DNA from: Clostridium paridis
GTDB taxonomy: Bacteria; Bacillota; Clostridia; Clostridiales; Clostridiaceae
Direction of reading: 5' to 3'
DNA length: 64,000 nucleotides
NCBI RefSeq assembly: GCF_016765615.1
Contig: NZ_JAESWA010000029.1
Coordinates: forward strand, 1 to 64,000
A program made the translations under genes and the position numbers. The notes under the pieces are model-generated. The model made no database searches and was not told where the DNA came from. It saw only the letters and a program-made list of their open reading frames with translations. This document shows, piece by piece, positions 25,834 to 35,801 of this stretch. Every line of letters begins with the position of its first letter. Within the stretch, counting starts at the first letter, position 1.

Positions 25834-26628
25834 TTAATTTTGAGAATCAGATAATTCTTCACGTATAAGATCCCTACAATCTCTACATAAGTTCTTAACC
25901 TTTTCAGGAACTCCAGGAGTAGTAATTACCTGTGAGAACCATCGCATTGCATCGTCATAATTTTTAGTCCTTCTGCTTAATTCACCAATTAAAAACATAA
26001 CAGTATATCTTTGCATGCCATAGATTGGGAAATCCTCAGTACTATATGCATCATTAAATCCTTTCAAGGCCTGAGACAAAAACGATAACTCATTTTCTTT
26101 ATCATTAAGCATCCTATGCATCCAAGCTATTTTTAAGCAAATCATAGCTTTTGTACTATTTTTAGCCTGAATATAGATTGCATTAACAAGTGCTAATTTA
26201 TATTTTTCTATAGCTAACTTTTCATCTATGACGTTAGGATATTCTCTTCCTTTCCATTTAGGAGTTATTGAAGATAGTATAATATCCTTTTGAAATGATT
26301 TTATTTTTGGAAAATCAGTCTTCATTGCTGCATATCCACAACTGTTGCAAACCCAAACATCATAAAAATAGGGGTTAACAACATCATAATGAATAAATAA
26401 ATCAGTATCTTGTCCCTTTTTTCTAGGCCCATTCACTTTATAAGTAGGGGTTTTGAAAGAGGTACCACATACTGGACAAGAAACTTGCTTGTCAAATAAA
26501 AAATCTTCTTGTGAAACTTGTTTTGCCTTATTCGGCGCTGATTCTTGTTTTTTTGCTTCATCATAAACTTTTAAATTCTTTAGGTCATCAAAACCTAGGT
26601 TTTCTAATCCAGAAAAAATATCATTCAT
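25834..26628 (-). CDS. DUF2225-family zinc-finger and TPR-like protein
   Basis: 264 aa. Two CxxC pairs, CPVCGTSFK and CNSCGY (residues about 51-96), separated by the HYDVVNPYFYDVWV stretch, are the DUF2225 signature and likely bind zinc. The C-terminal half is helical with TPR-like character (LSFLSQALKGFNDAY, YDDAMRWFSQVI). Function is not established. It is probably co-transcribed with the downstream soluble chemotaxis-type protein. Confidence 0.88.
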   Translation of the reverse strand: MNDIFSGLENLGFDDLKNLKVYDEAKKQESAPNKAKQVSQEDFLFDKQVSCPVCGTSFKTPTYKVNGPRKKGQDTDLFIHYDVVNPYFYDVWVCNSCGYAAMKTDFPKIKSFQKDIILSSITPKWKGREYPNVIDEKLAIEKYKLALVNAIYIQAKNSTKAMICLKIAWMHRMLNDKENELSFLSQALKGFNDAYSTEDFPIYGMQRYTVMFLIGELSRRTKNYDDAMRWFSQVITTPGVPEKVKNLCRDCRDLIREELSDSQN

Positions 26629-26744
26629 CGCAATACACCTCTAAGTATATATTAACATATATTATATTATCGTTCAAAATTTAATTATCATAAGAGGAAT
26701 ATTTTGATATAATAAATGTAGAATTTGAGAATAGGTGATATAAT

Positions 26745-27539
26745 ATGGCAATAAGTGATTGGAAAAAATTCTTGATGCCTTATGAACAGGCAGTTGAAGA
26801 AATTAAGGTTAAACTAAAAAGTATTAGAAAAGAATATAGAAGAAAAAATGAATATTCACCAATTGAGTTTATAACTGGTAGAGTGAAAGAAGTATCTTCA
26901 ATGTTAGAAAAAGCAAATAAATTTGGTATACCTATAAATAGATTAGAGTATGAGCTTGAGGATATAGGTGGAATAAGAATAATGTGTCAATTTGTTGATG
27001 ATATTGATACAGTTGTTAAACTTCTTAGAAAAAGAACTGATATGCAGATATTATATGAAAAAGATTATGTCAAAAATGTTAAGCCGTCTGGATATAGAAG
27101 TTACCATATGATAATAAAGTATCCAGTAAATATGATTGATGGCCAAAAAGAATTATTAATTGAACTTCAGATTAGAACATTGGCAATGAACTTTTGGGCT
27201 ACAATTGAACATTCACTTAATTATAAATATAAACATCAAAAGCCAATAGAAATAAGTGAAAAATTGAAGAGTGCAGCTGACGCAGCTTTTAGGTTAGATG
27301 AGGAAATGCTATTTATAAAGGATGAAATAAAGGATGCACAAAAACTTTTTGAAGTAAAATCAGATATAATATCAAGCATAATGAGTAGTATACTTACATT
27401 AACCAGTTTAGGTAGAATTGCGGATGCTAGTAGGTATCAGATTTCATTAAATAAACTTATTGAAGATGGTGAAGTATGGGAATTAAATAGTTTATTATTT
27501 TCTATACATAGAGATATTGATAAGTATAAAGAAGGTTAA
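26745..27539 (+). CDS. RelQ/YjbM-type small alarmone synthetase
   Basis: 264 aa. A RelA/SpoT synthetase domain alone (about 40-190): RVKEVSSMLEKANK, DIGGIRIMCQFVDDID, PSGYRSYHMIIKYP and ELQIRTLAMNFWATIEHSL contain the substrate-binding and catalytic residues. No HD hydrolase or TGS domain, so it should make (p)ppGpp-type alarmones without degrading them. C-terminal helices suit the tetramer seen in RelQ. Monocistronic: own promoter region, and a hairpin follows. Confidence 0.92.
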   Translation: MAISDWKKFLMPYEQAVEEIKVKLKSIRKEYRRKNEYSPIEFITGRVKEVSSMLEKANKFGIPINRLEYELEDIGGIRIMCQFVDDIDTVVKLLRKRTDMQILYEKDYVKNVKPSGYRSYHMIIKYPVNMIDGQKELLIELQIRTLAMNFWATIEHSLNYKYKHQKPIEISEKLKSAADAAFRLDEEMLFIKDEIKDAQKLFEVKSDIISSIMSSILTLTSLGRIADASRYQISLNKLIEDGEVWELNSLLFSIHRDIDKYKEG

Positions 27540-27546
27540 ATATATA

Positions 27547-27620
27547 AAGGCAACTCATGATTACATAGGGTTTTTTATAGGAAACTTAGCTTAAAACCCT
27601 ATAGATTGAGAAGCCTTTAT
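27547..27620 (+). terminator. Terminator of the RelQ-type gene, carrying an inserted palindrome
   Basis: Outer stem AAGGC-aa-CTCA / TGAG-aa-GCCTT followed by TATTATA. Its loop contains the palindrome 27565-27602. The outer stem by itself would make a normal terminator. Confidence 0.6.
27565..27602. repeat. Short copy of a MITE-like palindromic repeat
   Basis: ATAGGGTTTT...AAAACCCTAT, 10-bp inverted ends around TTATAGGAAACTTAGCTT. The left terminus ATAGGGTTTTTTATAGG-AAACTTA and right terminus CTTAAAACCCT recur in the longer element at 47539-47637. Confidence 0.6.
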
Positions 27621-27705
27621 TATATACAATATCCTTAATAATTGATATTAAGTAATAACAAATATAAATATAGAATTAAAGTGAATTTATGAAAGGAAAT
27701 TTAAT

Positions 27706-28476
27706 ATGAACAGTTATGAAATTAAAATAAAAGATAATCCAATATATATAAGAGAAATTGAAAATCCATCAGAAGAACTTCAATTATTAGCAGTCGGAAA
27801 AAATGGTACAGCAATTAGGTATATAAAAAATCCATCAGTGGAAGTTCAATTGAAAGCAGTGAGAAATAATCCATTGAGCATTGAATATATTGAAGATTCA
27901 GCTGAAGAAGTGCAAATATTAGGGGTAAAGAGTCTATGGAATTCATTAAAGTTAATAAAGAACCCTTCTGAGGTGGTAATTAAGGAAGCAGTTAAGACTA
28001 AGGGATGGGCAATTCAATTTGTAAAAGATCCTTCAGAAGAAATTCAATTGATTTCAGTAGAAAAAGATTATGATGCAATTAAATATATAAAAAATCCATC
28101 AGAGAAAGTTATACTAAAGGCACTTGATACATACTGGGGAGCCATTAGGTTTGTGGATAATCCTAGCTTAGAATGCAGGAGAAAGGCAATTAAAATAAGT
28201 GAAGAAGCAATAAATTACATAACTTATACCTACGAGGAACTTAAATGCTTTATAGAAGATAATATAAATGTAGTTAAGTATGTCTATAACGACATTGAAA
28301 TAGATTTAGTTATAGAGGTGTTATCTAAAATGCTTAAAGAGGAAGTAATTGATGAAAAGTATTTAATTGATTTTCTAAATCTAGAAATTATTGAAATGGA
28401 TAAGATTAATTTTATAAATAATTATGGAAGCAAAAAAGCTAAAATGCTTTTGGTGGATTATAAATTATCAGTATAA
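27706..28476 (+). CDS. Protein of ~23-residue tandem repeats (DUF4116-like)
   Basis: 256 aa. At least seven repeats of about 23 residues with the pattern I-x-NPSEE-[VL]QLxAVxxN-x-AIxYIK, for example IENPSEELQLLAVGKNGTAI and VKDPSEEIQLISVEKDYDAI. They should stack as alpha-hairpin pairs and act as a binding scaffold, similar to DUF4116-type repeats. No catalytic motif. It is 85 nt upstream of a MoxR ATPase/VWA pair and may be its partner; that link is inference from position. Confidence 0.75.
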   Translation: MNSYEIKIKDNPIYIREIENPSEELQLLAVGKNGTAIRYIKNPSVEVQLKAVRNNPLSIEYIEDSAEEVQILGVKSLWNSLKLIKNPSEVVIKEAVKTKGWAIQFVKDPSEEIQLISVEKDYDAIKYIKNPSEKVILKALDTYWGAIRFVDNPSLECRRKAIKISEEAINYITYTYEELKCFIEDNINVVKYVYNDIEIDLVIEVLSKMLKEEVIDEKYLIDFLNLEIIEMDKINFINNYGSKKAKMLLVDYKLSV

Positions 28477-28560
28477 AATCGAGTTTAAATATCATGTTGA
28501 ATAACTATAGAGGTTAAGTTCTATATAAAAAATACTATAGTTATAGAGAGGAAGAGAACA

Positions 28561-29679
28561 GTGAACTTTAAAGATGCATTAAATACAGTTGAATTAGTTA
28601 TTGAAGCTGGAGACGTACCTTTGTTAATTGGAGAAAGTGGAATAGGAAAAACATCACTTATTAGGGAATTAGCAATTAAAAATAGGTGGTCATTGGTATC
28701 CATTGATGCAAATCTACTAAAAGAAGGAGAAATAGGAGGTTTGCCAACAGTTTCTACAAGGAAGTTTGTGCTAGGTAATCAAACAATAGAAAGAAATGTG
28801 ACTGAGTATGCTACTCATTCCAAGTTAATTGAGGTTGATAATTTTATTGAAAATGGGCATAAAGTTCTTTTATTTATAGATGAACTAAATAGATGTGAGC
28901 ATACCGTGCAACAAGAGTTAATGAATTTAATTTTAAATAGAGAAATTAACGGATATTACTTACATAAAGATGTATATGTTATTGCAGCAATGAATCCATC
29001 AAATAAATACGATGATTTTGAGAGTAGTGAATACCAGGTTGTGGACATGGATCCAGCTCAAGAGGATAGATTTGTTTGGATACAAATGGAGGTAGATATA
29101 AAAGAGTGGCTTAAATGGGCAATGTCAGATGGAGAGATACATGAGCATATAATAGAATTTTTATCTTCATTTCCAGATTACCTACATACACCAAATTCAA
29201 CAGATCATATAAAAGCAACACCAAGAAGCTGGGAAAGGGTATCTAAGGGGTATAAGATATTTTTAAAGAACAAAGAATCAGTTTCAAGAAATATTTTTTA
29301 CAATCTTGTTAAGGGAAATATAGGTGTAGCTATTGCAGGAGATTTTATAAGTTTTATAGATAATATAAAAAATCCACTTATTAAACCAGAGGAGATATTT
29401 AAAGAGGATATTTTAACATTTGATATTAAAGATAGAATATCAAGGGAAAACCACTCAAGGTTATATATTATTTCAAAGAATTGTTTAAGTTATTTACAAG
29501 ATCTAAAAAACAGGAAAGGAAATATCACTATATTCTCAGAAGTATTAAAACTTTATCCAAAGGATTTAAGATTAGGAATTATGAAAGAAATTAAAAGTGA
29601 TAGCTCTAATGATTTATATATGGAATTTCTAAATAATGAGGAATTTTTAGATGCCTTCTTTGATATATATTCAAGGTAG
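28561..29679 (+). CDS. MoxR-type AAA+ ATPase
   Basis: 372 aa, GTG start preceded by GAGGAAGAG. Walker A GESGIGKTSLI (residues 22-32), Walker B VLLFIDELNRC (about 100-110), then VIAAMNPSN with the sensor residue, and DPAQEDRFVW with an arginine finger-type position. MoxR ATPases work with VWA proteins as chaperones or metal inserters; such a VWA protein follows 17 nt later. The substrate is unknown. Confidence 0.88.
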   Translation: MNFKDALNTVELVIEAGDVPLLIGESGIGKTSLIRELAIKNRWSLVSIDANLLKEGEIGGLPTVSTRKFVLGNQTIERNVTEYATHSKLIEVDNFIENGHKVLLFIDELNRCEHTVQQELMNLILNREINGYYLHKDVYVIAAMNPSNKYDDFESSEYQVVDMDPAQEDRFVWIQMEVDIKEWLKWAMSDGEIHEHIIEFLSSFPDYLHTPNSTDHIKATPRSWERVSKGYKIFLKNKESVSRNIFYNLVKGNIGVAIAGDFISFIDNIKNPLIKPEEIFKEDILTFDIKDRISRENHSRLYIISKNCLSYLQDLKNRKGNITIFSEVLKLYPKDLRLGIMKEIKSDSSNDLYMEFLNNEEFLDAFFDIYSR

Positions 29680-29696
29680 TAAGGGTGATAAATAAT

Positions 29697-31031
29697 ATGA
29701 ATTATGAAGAGAAAAGCAAATGGTTATTAAAGAAGTGTTATGAAATGGAATCTCCAAAAGAATTTACAGAGGAGTTTGTAAGAAGATTTTGGAGCATAAT
29801 AGAAGAGGTTAATATAAGTCTTTTGTCAGGAGAGGATAATTTCTTTGGACAATTTATAATACAAGCTAAGAGAAAAATTGATTTTAAAATAACATGGCCG
29901 ATTTCTACTGTTCCGACTTCAGAAGGATATTTAATGTATTATAATCCTTTTCTGATACTTCCTTTAACATCAAAGGAGGTTGGGGCATTAATAAAGCATG
30001 AGATATATCATATAATATTTAATCATTATGAAAGAGAGAGGAGTTTAAAAAACAAGGTATCTTCTTTGGCTATTAACATTGCTATGGATATATCAATTAA
30101 TCAGTATATAAAAAATCTTCCCCTTTTCGCAAAAAAGCTTGATGCAGTTAACTTAGAATATAATCTACAGTTAAATGAAGATATGACAATAGAGCAATAT
30201 GCTACAGAAATACAAAAGGTAATAAACATAAGAAAAAACAATGTTGTTAAAAACAATAATGATGTATTTGATAAAGAGGTTGACTTGGAGAAAGCTCATG
30301 ATTCATGGGAGCAAAGTACATTAAGCTTAGATAATTTAAAAGATATAAATAAAAGAACTTCCATTAGTGCATATAAGGGGAAGGCTCCTAAAGATATAGA
30401 AAAAATGATTCTAGCGTATAGTGAAAAAGAAGAAATAGTATGGCAGAAGTTATTAAGAAATGTAATAAACAGCAGTAGAGTCGGATATAAAAAGACTATA
30501 ACAAGAAAAGATAGAAGACAACCTGATAGACTTGATATAAGAGGCAAACTTCCTAATTCTATTCCAAAGATAATAGTAGCAATAGATATCTCTGCATCAA
30601 TGAGTGATAGCGAAGTTAAAAGCATCATGAAAGAGATATTATCATTATGTAAGAATAAACTAGGGATTATACAAGTAATTGAATGTGATAAAGAAATCCG
30701 AAGGATATATCAGTTAAATACCATAAAAGATATAAAGCCTAGATTGGATAAGCATGGTGCCACTTGTTTTTCACCAGTATTTGAGTACATTAAAGAGAAT
30801 AATTTAAGAAATGAAGTTGTAATCTATTTTACTGATGGAGTAGGTGAAGAAAAACTTAGAGTAAAACCTATTAATTATAGAACTATTTGGGTATTAACTT
30901 CGGATGAACAGTTATCGTTAGAAACCTCCTATGGAGCTGTAACTAGGTTAGAAAGAGTTCAAAAGGAGAAATATGATAATACTTATGGGTTACAAGCCTT
31001 AAGAGAAGCTATTCATGATTGGGCAAGGTAG
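29697..31031 (+). CDS. VWA-like domain protein with metallopeptidase-like N-terminus (DUF2201 type)
   Basis: 444 aa from ATG 29697 (AAGGG at 9 nt; an earlier in-frame GTG overlaps that site). The N-terminal part contains ALIKHEIYHIIFNHYERE, an H-E-x-x-H motif resembling a metallopeptidase. The C-terminal part (about 295-440) is a VWA-like domain: KIIVAIDISASMSDSEV carries the D-x-S-x-S MIDAS motif, and VIYFTDGVGE the later Asp. This matches the DUF2201 putative metallopeptidase plus VWA architecture. Coupled to the MoxR ATPase gene. Confidence 0.85.
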   Translation: MNYEEKSKWLLKKCYEMESPKEFTEEFVRRFWSIIEEVNISLLSGEDNFFGQFIIQAKRKIDFKITWPISTVPTSEGYLMYYNPFLILPLTSKEVGALIKHEIYHIIFNHYERERSLKNKVSSLAINIAMDISINQYIKNLPLFAKKLDAVNLEYNLQLNEDMTIEQYATEIQKVINIRKNNVVKNNNDVFDKEVDLEKAHDSWEQSTLSLDNLKDINKRTSISAYKGKAPKDIEKMILAYSEKEEIVWQKLLRNVINSSRVGYKKTITRKDRRQPDRLDIRGKLPNSIPKIIVAIDISASMSDSEVKSIMKEILSLCKNKLGIIQVIECDKEIRRIYQLNTIKDIKPRLDKHGATCFSPVFEYIKENNLRNEVVIYFTDGVGEEKLRVKPINYRTIWVLTSDEQLSLETSYGAVTRLERVQKEKYDNTYGLQALREAIHDWAR

Positions 31032-31041
31032 GCTATATAAA

Positions 31042-31078
31042 TAAAAAGTAGAGGGGAATCCTCTACTTTTTATTTATA
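31042..31078. terminator. Terminator after the VWA-like gene
   Basis: AAAAAGTAGAGG / CCTCTACTTTTTATTT hairpin, able to serve both convergent genes. Confidence 0.8.
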
Positions 31079-31119
31079 GTAACTCAATTTTTGAGTTGAA
31101 ATTCTTTATTATAGTTAGA

Positions 31120-31449
31120 TTAATGACAGCCAGAACAAGTGCCACAACCAGATGATTCTGGTTCTATAACAGGTCTTAGACTTAAGCCTCTACCATCATT
31201 TTCATCAGTTGATAGAATGATAAATCCACCAAATTCATCAACTAGTGCATTATCAGCAAAAAATGTAATATCGTTAACTTTTTCAACAGTATCAGATTCC
31301 TTTGGTTCTTCTATTGAAATATTGAACGCAGGACCACTGCAACCATATCCTGCAAGATTAATTCTTACATTAAAGTCAGCAATATCATTTTCACCTAAAA
31401 AGCCTTTAAATTCAGTATAGGCTTCTTCACTTAATATAAATTTACTCAT
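31120..31449 (-). CDS. IscA/HesB-like protein
   Basis: 109 aa from ATG 31449 (GTAGGTG 6 nt upstream; an in-frame GTG three codons earlier is part of that site). HesB/IscA fold: FILSEEAYTEFKGFL, RINLAGYGCSGPAFNI (Cys), and a Cys-rich end SSGCGTCSGCH that has four ligand residues. Proteins of this type in clostridia are annotated IscA-like/HesB-like; the three Cys plus His tail could bind an Fe-S cluster or metal. No isc/suf genes are adjacent. Confidence 0.85.
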   Translation of the reverse strand: MSKFILSEEAYTEFKGFLGENDIADFNVRINLAGYGCSGPAFNISIEEPKESDTVEKVNDITFFADNALVDEFGGFIILSTDENDGRGLSLRPVIEPESSGCGTCSGCH

Positions 31450-31662
31450 ACAATTCACCTACTTCTCATTAATGATAATAATTATTGTTTACATTATAGT
31501 TTATTTTACTAAAAACTTCAAGAGGGGAAATATAATAATTATTTCTAGTATATGTAAGTTGTGTTATTATAATATTAAGTGTATTTATATTTAGTATTTG
31601 ATTTATACTATTAATTGAAATAAAATAGAACAAAGGTAAAGCTATAGTTAGGATGTGATTAA

Positions 31663-32397
31663 ATGCCCTTTGATAGAGCATATTATATAGATAAAATTGA
31701 AGAGTATAATGCGGTTATTAATGAGAATCAATTAGGAGACTTTAAAATAATAAAAAAAGAAGGAACAGATAAGCCGGTTGAACACTATCTTTTTGAGGTT
31801 AATGAAGAGTTTAATAACACTATTTTAGAACTAAGTTCAAGTGATGGAATAATTATGAGTTTATCCCCATTAGAGATAGAAGGGTGCTTTGAAAGTATAA
31901 AGAGAGCAAAAGGAAAGGTTGGAGTAGTAGGCTTAGGACTAGGTTATTATGTGCAAGAAATAATTAAAAAACCTCAAGTAAAAGAAGTAATAGTATATGA
32001 GAAATCAAAAGAGATTATCAAACTCTATTATGAAAGTTTTAATGAAAATCCAAAGATTAGAATTATAAATGAGGATGCTTTTAGTGCAAAAGGAGAAGAA
32101 TTTGATTTTTTCTTTGTGGATATGTATAGCTATGAATTGAGCTTAGATGTTGTAAGTGATTATATTAAGTTTAATAAGTTACATAATATTAATGAGTATT
32201 CATTTTGGGGATTAGAAAGGTTCTTGTTAAGCTGCCAAATGGAAGACTTAGCTTGGGTATATATCCCAGAAGAATGGTTAAGTATGGTTAGAGATTTATA
32301 TAATAAATTTGAAGAAACTAAGTATTTCAAAGATTTTAAACCTATGGATGAGTATATAGTTAAAGAAGTTTTGCACGCATTTAGTGAAGTATTATAA
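31663..32397 (+). CDS. Methyltransferase-fold (spermidine synthase-like) protein of unknown function
   Basis: 244 aa. A Rossmann-like core is visible: KGKVGVVGLGLGYYVQEII (glycine-rich loop, about 84-102), EVIVYEKSKEII (acidic end of strand 2), IRIINEDAF and FDFFFVDMYSYEL. This resembles class I SAM-dependent methyltransferases or spermidine synthases, but the specific catalytic residues cannot be assigned. ATG has TAGGATGTG upstream. Confidence 0.65.
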   Translation: MPFDRAYYIDKIEEYNAVINENQLGDFKIIKKEGTDKPVEHYLFEVNEEFNNTILELSSSDGIIMSLSPLEIEGCFESIKRAKGKVGVVGLGLGYYVQEIIKKPQVKEVIVYEKSKEIIKLYYESFNENPKIRIINEDAFSAKGEEFDFFFVDMYSYELSLDVVSDYIKFNKLHNINEYSFWGLERFLLSCQMEDLAWVYIPEEWLSMVRDLYNKFEETKYFKDFKPMDEYIVKEVLHAFSEVL

Positions 32398-32400
32398 ATG

Positions 32401-32437
32401 AAAATGAGCTGTTTCATAACTGAAACAGCTCATTTAT
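32401..32437. terminator. Bidirectional terminator between the methyltransferase-like gene and leuS
   Basis: AAATGAGCTGTTTCA / TGAAACAGCTCATTT perfect hairpin with A and T flanks, between convergent genes. Confidence 0.85.
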
Positions 32438-34887
32438 TATTTTACTACAATATTAACAAGTCTACCTTTTATAACTATAACCTTAACTACAGTTTTTCCA
32501 TCGATAGCTGCTTTAATCAAGTCATTACCTAAAGAAGCTTCTTTTATTCCATCTTCACTTAAATCAGAAGGAACATTTATTTTTGCTTTAATTTTTCCAT
32601 TTACTTGTATAGCTATTTCAACTTCATCCTTAACAAGTGCTTTTGGGTCAAACTTTGGCCAAGCTTCGTTAAATATAGAGTATGAATTTCCTAGTAAACT
32701 CCATTGTTCCTCAGAGAAGTGAGGTGCGAATGGAGCAAGAAGTCTTAAATAATCATCAACAACTGATTTTAAGAAATCTAAATTTAGTGTAGGTTCTTGA
32801 ACATATTTTGAAAGAGCATTTATAAATTCCATCATTCTAGCTATAGCTGTGTTAAATTGAAGCTTATCAGTATCGTCAGTAACAGCCTTTATTGTATTGT
32901 GTCTCCAGAAATTAAGCTCTTTTTCAGCTTTGTCTACGGTAGATTTAGAATTATCTCCTTTAGATATTAATTCTCTTGAAGTTTCTAAGATTCTATCAAT
33001 TCTTTCAACAAATCTATTAACAGATTTAATTCCATCATCACTCCAAGCTCCACCTTCAGTATAAGCAAATCCAAACATCAAATACATTCTAAATACGTCT
33101 GCACCATATTGGTTAATATAGTCATCAGGAGATATTGTATTTCCTTTAGATTTACTCATTTTTAATCCATCAGGTCCAAGTATTAAGCCTTGATGAGTTA
33201 AGCTTAAGAATGGTTCATCAAAGTTTAGATATCCCATATCTCTTAATGCTTTTGTAATAAATCTAGCATATAGTAAGTGCATACATGCATGTTCTGGACC
33301 GCCAACATATTTATCGACTGGTAGCATCTTATTTATTGTTTCAGGATCAAAAGCTTTATCATTGTTATGAGCGTCAGCGTATCTTAAATAATAGAAAGAA
33401 GAACATACAAAGGTATCTAATGTATCTGCTTCTCTTTTTGCAGGACCTCCGCAACAAGGACAAGTTGTATTTATAAAGTCTTCATTTTTTGCTAGAGGTG
33501 ATTTCCCATCAGGAGCAAATTCAACATCATAAGGTAATTGAACTGGTAGGTCCCTTTCAGGAACAGGAACAGTTCCACATTTTTCACAATGAATTATTGG
33601 AATTGGTGAACCCCAGTATCTTTGTCTTGAAACTAACCAGTCTCTTAATCTGTAATTAACCTTTTGTTCGCCTAAGTTATTTTTAGCAAGCTTTTCAACA
33701 AGTTTAACCTTACCTTCTTCTGTTGTTAATCCATCAAATTCTTCAGAATTTGTCAATACACCATATTCGCAATATGGAAGTTCAGGAGAAGAGCCGTCTT
33801 TTGCATTAATAACTCTTTCAATTGGTAAGTTAAACTTTTGAGCAAAAGCAAAATCTCTTTCATCATGGGCAGGAACAGCCATTACAGCACCAGTACCATA
33901 AGTAGCTAAAACATAGTCTCCAACCCATACAGGAACTTCTCTTCCGTTTATAGGATTAATAGCATAGGATCCTGTAAATACTCCGGTTTTTTCTCTAGAG
34001 ATTGATTGTCTTTCTATATCAGATTGCTTTTTAGCCTCTTCTTTATAAGCATCGACAACTGTTTTTTGTTCAGCTGTTGTAATTTCATCTACTAATGGAT
34101 TCTCAGGAGCTAAAACTACATAAGTTACACCATATAGAGTATCAACTCTTGTAGTAAATACATCAAAACTTAAGTCAGAATCTTTTAAATTAAAGGTAAC
34201 TTGAGCACCAGTTGATCTTCCTATCCAATGCTTTTGCATTGCAACAGTCTTTTCAGGCCAATCTAATGTATCAAGCTTTTCTAATAATTCATCTGCGTAA
34301 TCAGTTATTTTTAAGAACCATTGAGTTAGGTCTTTTTTTGTAACCTCGGTAGAACATCTTTCACATGCACCATCTATAACTTGTTCATTAGCAAGAACGG
34401 TATTACATGATGGACACCAATTTACAGGAGCTTTCTTTCTATATGCTAAACCTTTTTCATATAGTTTTAAAAATACCCATTGAGTCCATTTGTAGTAGTC
34501 AGGAAGGCAAGTAACGACTTCACTTTCCCAGTTAAACATAGCTCCCATAGCTTTAAGCTGCTTTTCCATAGTTTCTATGTTCTTTAATGTTGAATCATGT
34601 GGATGAATTCCTGTTTTAATTGCATAGTTTTCAGCCGGAAGTCCAAATGCATCGAAACCCATAGGTTGGAATACATTGTAGCCATTCATTCTTTTAAATC
34701 TTGCCCATGAGTCTACTGGACCATAGTTAAACCAGTGTCCTGCATGAAGCTGACTTCCTGATGGATAAGAAAACATTTCTAATACATATAATTTCTTATC
34801 TAAATTTTCTTTATCAAACTCATAAAGTTTTGTTTCTTCCCATTTATCTTGCCACTTTTTATCAATGGAAGTTCCGTAGTTTCCCAT
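32437..34887 (-). CDS. leuS: Leucyl-tRNA synthetase
   Basis: 816 aa, bacterial LeuRS length. HIGH region [20 protein letters not shown] (about 39-58), editing (CP1) domain in the middle, zinc-like knuckle [17 protein letters not shown] loop [14 protein letters not shown] (about 576), and C-terminal tRNA-binding part. It charges tRNA-Leu. AAGGAGG precedes the ATG. Controlled by a T-box with Leu specifier CUU. Confidence 0.97.
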   Translation of the reverse strand: MGNYGTSIDKKWQDKWEETKLYEFDKENLDKKLYVLEMFSYPSGSQLHAGHWFNYGPVDSWARFKRMNGYNVFQPMGFDAFGLPAENYAIKTGIHPHDSTLKNIETMEKQLKAMGAMFNWESEVVTCLPDYYKWTQWVFLKLYEKGLAYRKKAPVNWCPSCNTVLANEQVIDGACERCSTEVTKKDLTQWFLKITDYADELLEKLDTLDWPEKTVAMQKHWIGRSTGAQVTFNLKDSDLSFDVFTTRVDTLYGVTYVVLAPENPLVDEITTAEQKTVVDAYKEEAKKQSDIERQSISREKTGVFTGSYAINPINGREVPVWVGDYVLATYGTGAVMAVPAHDERDFAFAQKFNLPIERVINAKDGSSPELPYCEYGVLTNSEEFDGLTTEEGKVKLVEKLAKNNLGEQKVNYRLRDWLVSRQRYWGSPIPIIHCEKCGTVPVPERDLPVQLPYDVEFAPDGKSPLAKNEDFINTTCPCCGGPAKREADTLDTFVCSSFYYLRYADAHNNDKAFDPETINKMLPVDKYVGGPEHACMHLLYARFITKALRDMGYLNFDEPFLSLTHQGLILGPDGLKMSKSKGNTISPDDYINQYGADVFRMYLMFGFAYTEGGAWSDDGIKSVNRFVERIDRILETSRELISKGDNSKSTVDKAEKELNFWRHNTIKAVTDDTDKLQFNTAIARMMEFINALSKYVQEPTLNLDFLKSVVDDYLRLLAPFAPHFSEEQWSLLGNSYSIFNEAWPKFDPKALVKDEVEIAIQVNGKIKAKINVPSDLSEDGIKEASLGNDLIKAAIDGKTVVKVIVIKGRLVNIVVK

Positions 34888-34905
34888 AATTTTTCCTCCT
34901 TAAAA

Positions 34906-35150
34906 TATAAAAATAAAAACCTCTCATCTCATAATTAAGAGACGAAAGGTTACATTCCGCGGTACCACTCTTGTTAGAATAAATATATTATTCTCACTTA
35001 AAACCTTAACGTGGTTAACGTCTTTGCTTTTACAAAGAAGCTCATAGACAAGTTCATATTGTTTCAATGCTATTTTACACCAACCAATAGCTCTCTATAA
35101 ATGAAGTTCAATACTACTACTTCTAATCAATGCATTGAATTATTACATTA
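34906..35150 (-). promoter_or_regulatory. T-box leader of leuS (specifier CUU, Leu)
   Basis: T-box sequence AGAGTGGTACCGCGG (reverse complement at 34957-34971), then terminator stem AACCTTTCGTCTC / GAGATGAGAGGTT with TTTTATTTTT (34906-34951). Stem I has AGAGAGC and the specifier loop reads GAA-CUU-GUC with TATGAG after it; CUU lies at 35052 to 35050. The alternative antiterminator uses the T-box sequence, as in standard T-boxes. Confidence 0.93.
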
Positions 35151-35156
35151 TATGTT

Positions 35157-35185
35157 ATTATATGATATTTCTATTGGTAAATCAA
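35157..35185 (-). promoter_or_regulatory. Promoter of the leuS leader
   Basis: On the minus strand TTGATT, 17 nt, TATAAT, placed just upstream of the T-box stem I. Confidence 0.7.
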
Positions 35186-35305
35186 GAATGAAATTAGGAG
35201 GATATATTTTGGCATAAATAAATCTTAAGATTTTATAATTTTTAATTATAAGGTACTCAAAAATAAAAATAATTATATATAATATATCAAAAGGAGAGTG
35301 TTGAA

Positions 35306-35668
35306 ATGAGCTTTTTTGGTAATATTATATGGATTATTTTTGGTGGGTTAATACACAGTATAGCATGGTTATTTTTTGGAGCACTTTGGTGTTTGACTAT
35401 TGTGGGTATACCAATAGGAGTACAATGCTTTAAAATGGCATCACTGCAGTTTGCACCTTTTGGAAAAGAGGTAGTTACAGTTGATAATGGAGGAGTAGCT
35501 TTCTTGGCTAATATACTTTGGATCATTTTTGGAGGAATCGAGCTTGCATTAGGTAACTTAATATCAGGTGTGATTTTATGTTTAACTATTGTAGGAATTC
35601 CCTTTGGATTGCAGTTTTTTAAATTAGCACAGCTTAGTTTAATGCCGTTTGGAAAAGAAATTAGATAA
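35306..35668 (+). CDS. YccF-family inner membrane protein
   Basis: 120 aa. It holds two similar halves, each with a hydrophobic segment and CLTIVGIPIGVQCFKMA / CLTIVGIPFGLQFFKLAQLS followed by PFGKE, the YccF domain repeat. Four membrane segments are expected. Function unknown. ATG preceded by AAAGGAGAG. Monocistronic with its own terminator. Confidence 0.9.
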   Translation: MSFFGNIIWIIFGGLIHSIAWLFFGALWCLTIVGIPIGVQCFKMASLQFAPFGKEVVTVDNGGVAFLANILWIIFGGIELALGNLISGVILCLTIVGIPFGLQFFKLAQLSLMPFGKEIR

Positions 35669-35694
35669 GTTAATAGAGTTTGTAAGGGAATTGT

Positions 35695-35735
35695 AAGAAT
35701 TACAGAGGTTACTTTGTAATTCTTTTATTTTACCA
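35695..35735 (+). terminator. Terminator of the YccF gene
   Basis: AAGAATTAC / GTAATTCTT hairpin followed by TTATTTTA. Confidence 0.75.
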
Positions 35736-35801
35736 TTTATCTTAAGGTGGTTCCTTAGGAGGTGATATAATATATGGGAGAAGAGATGAGGGGGAAAGTA
35801 T

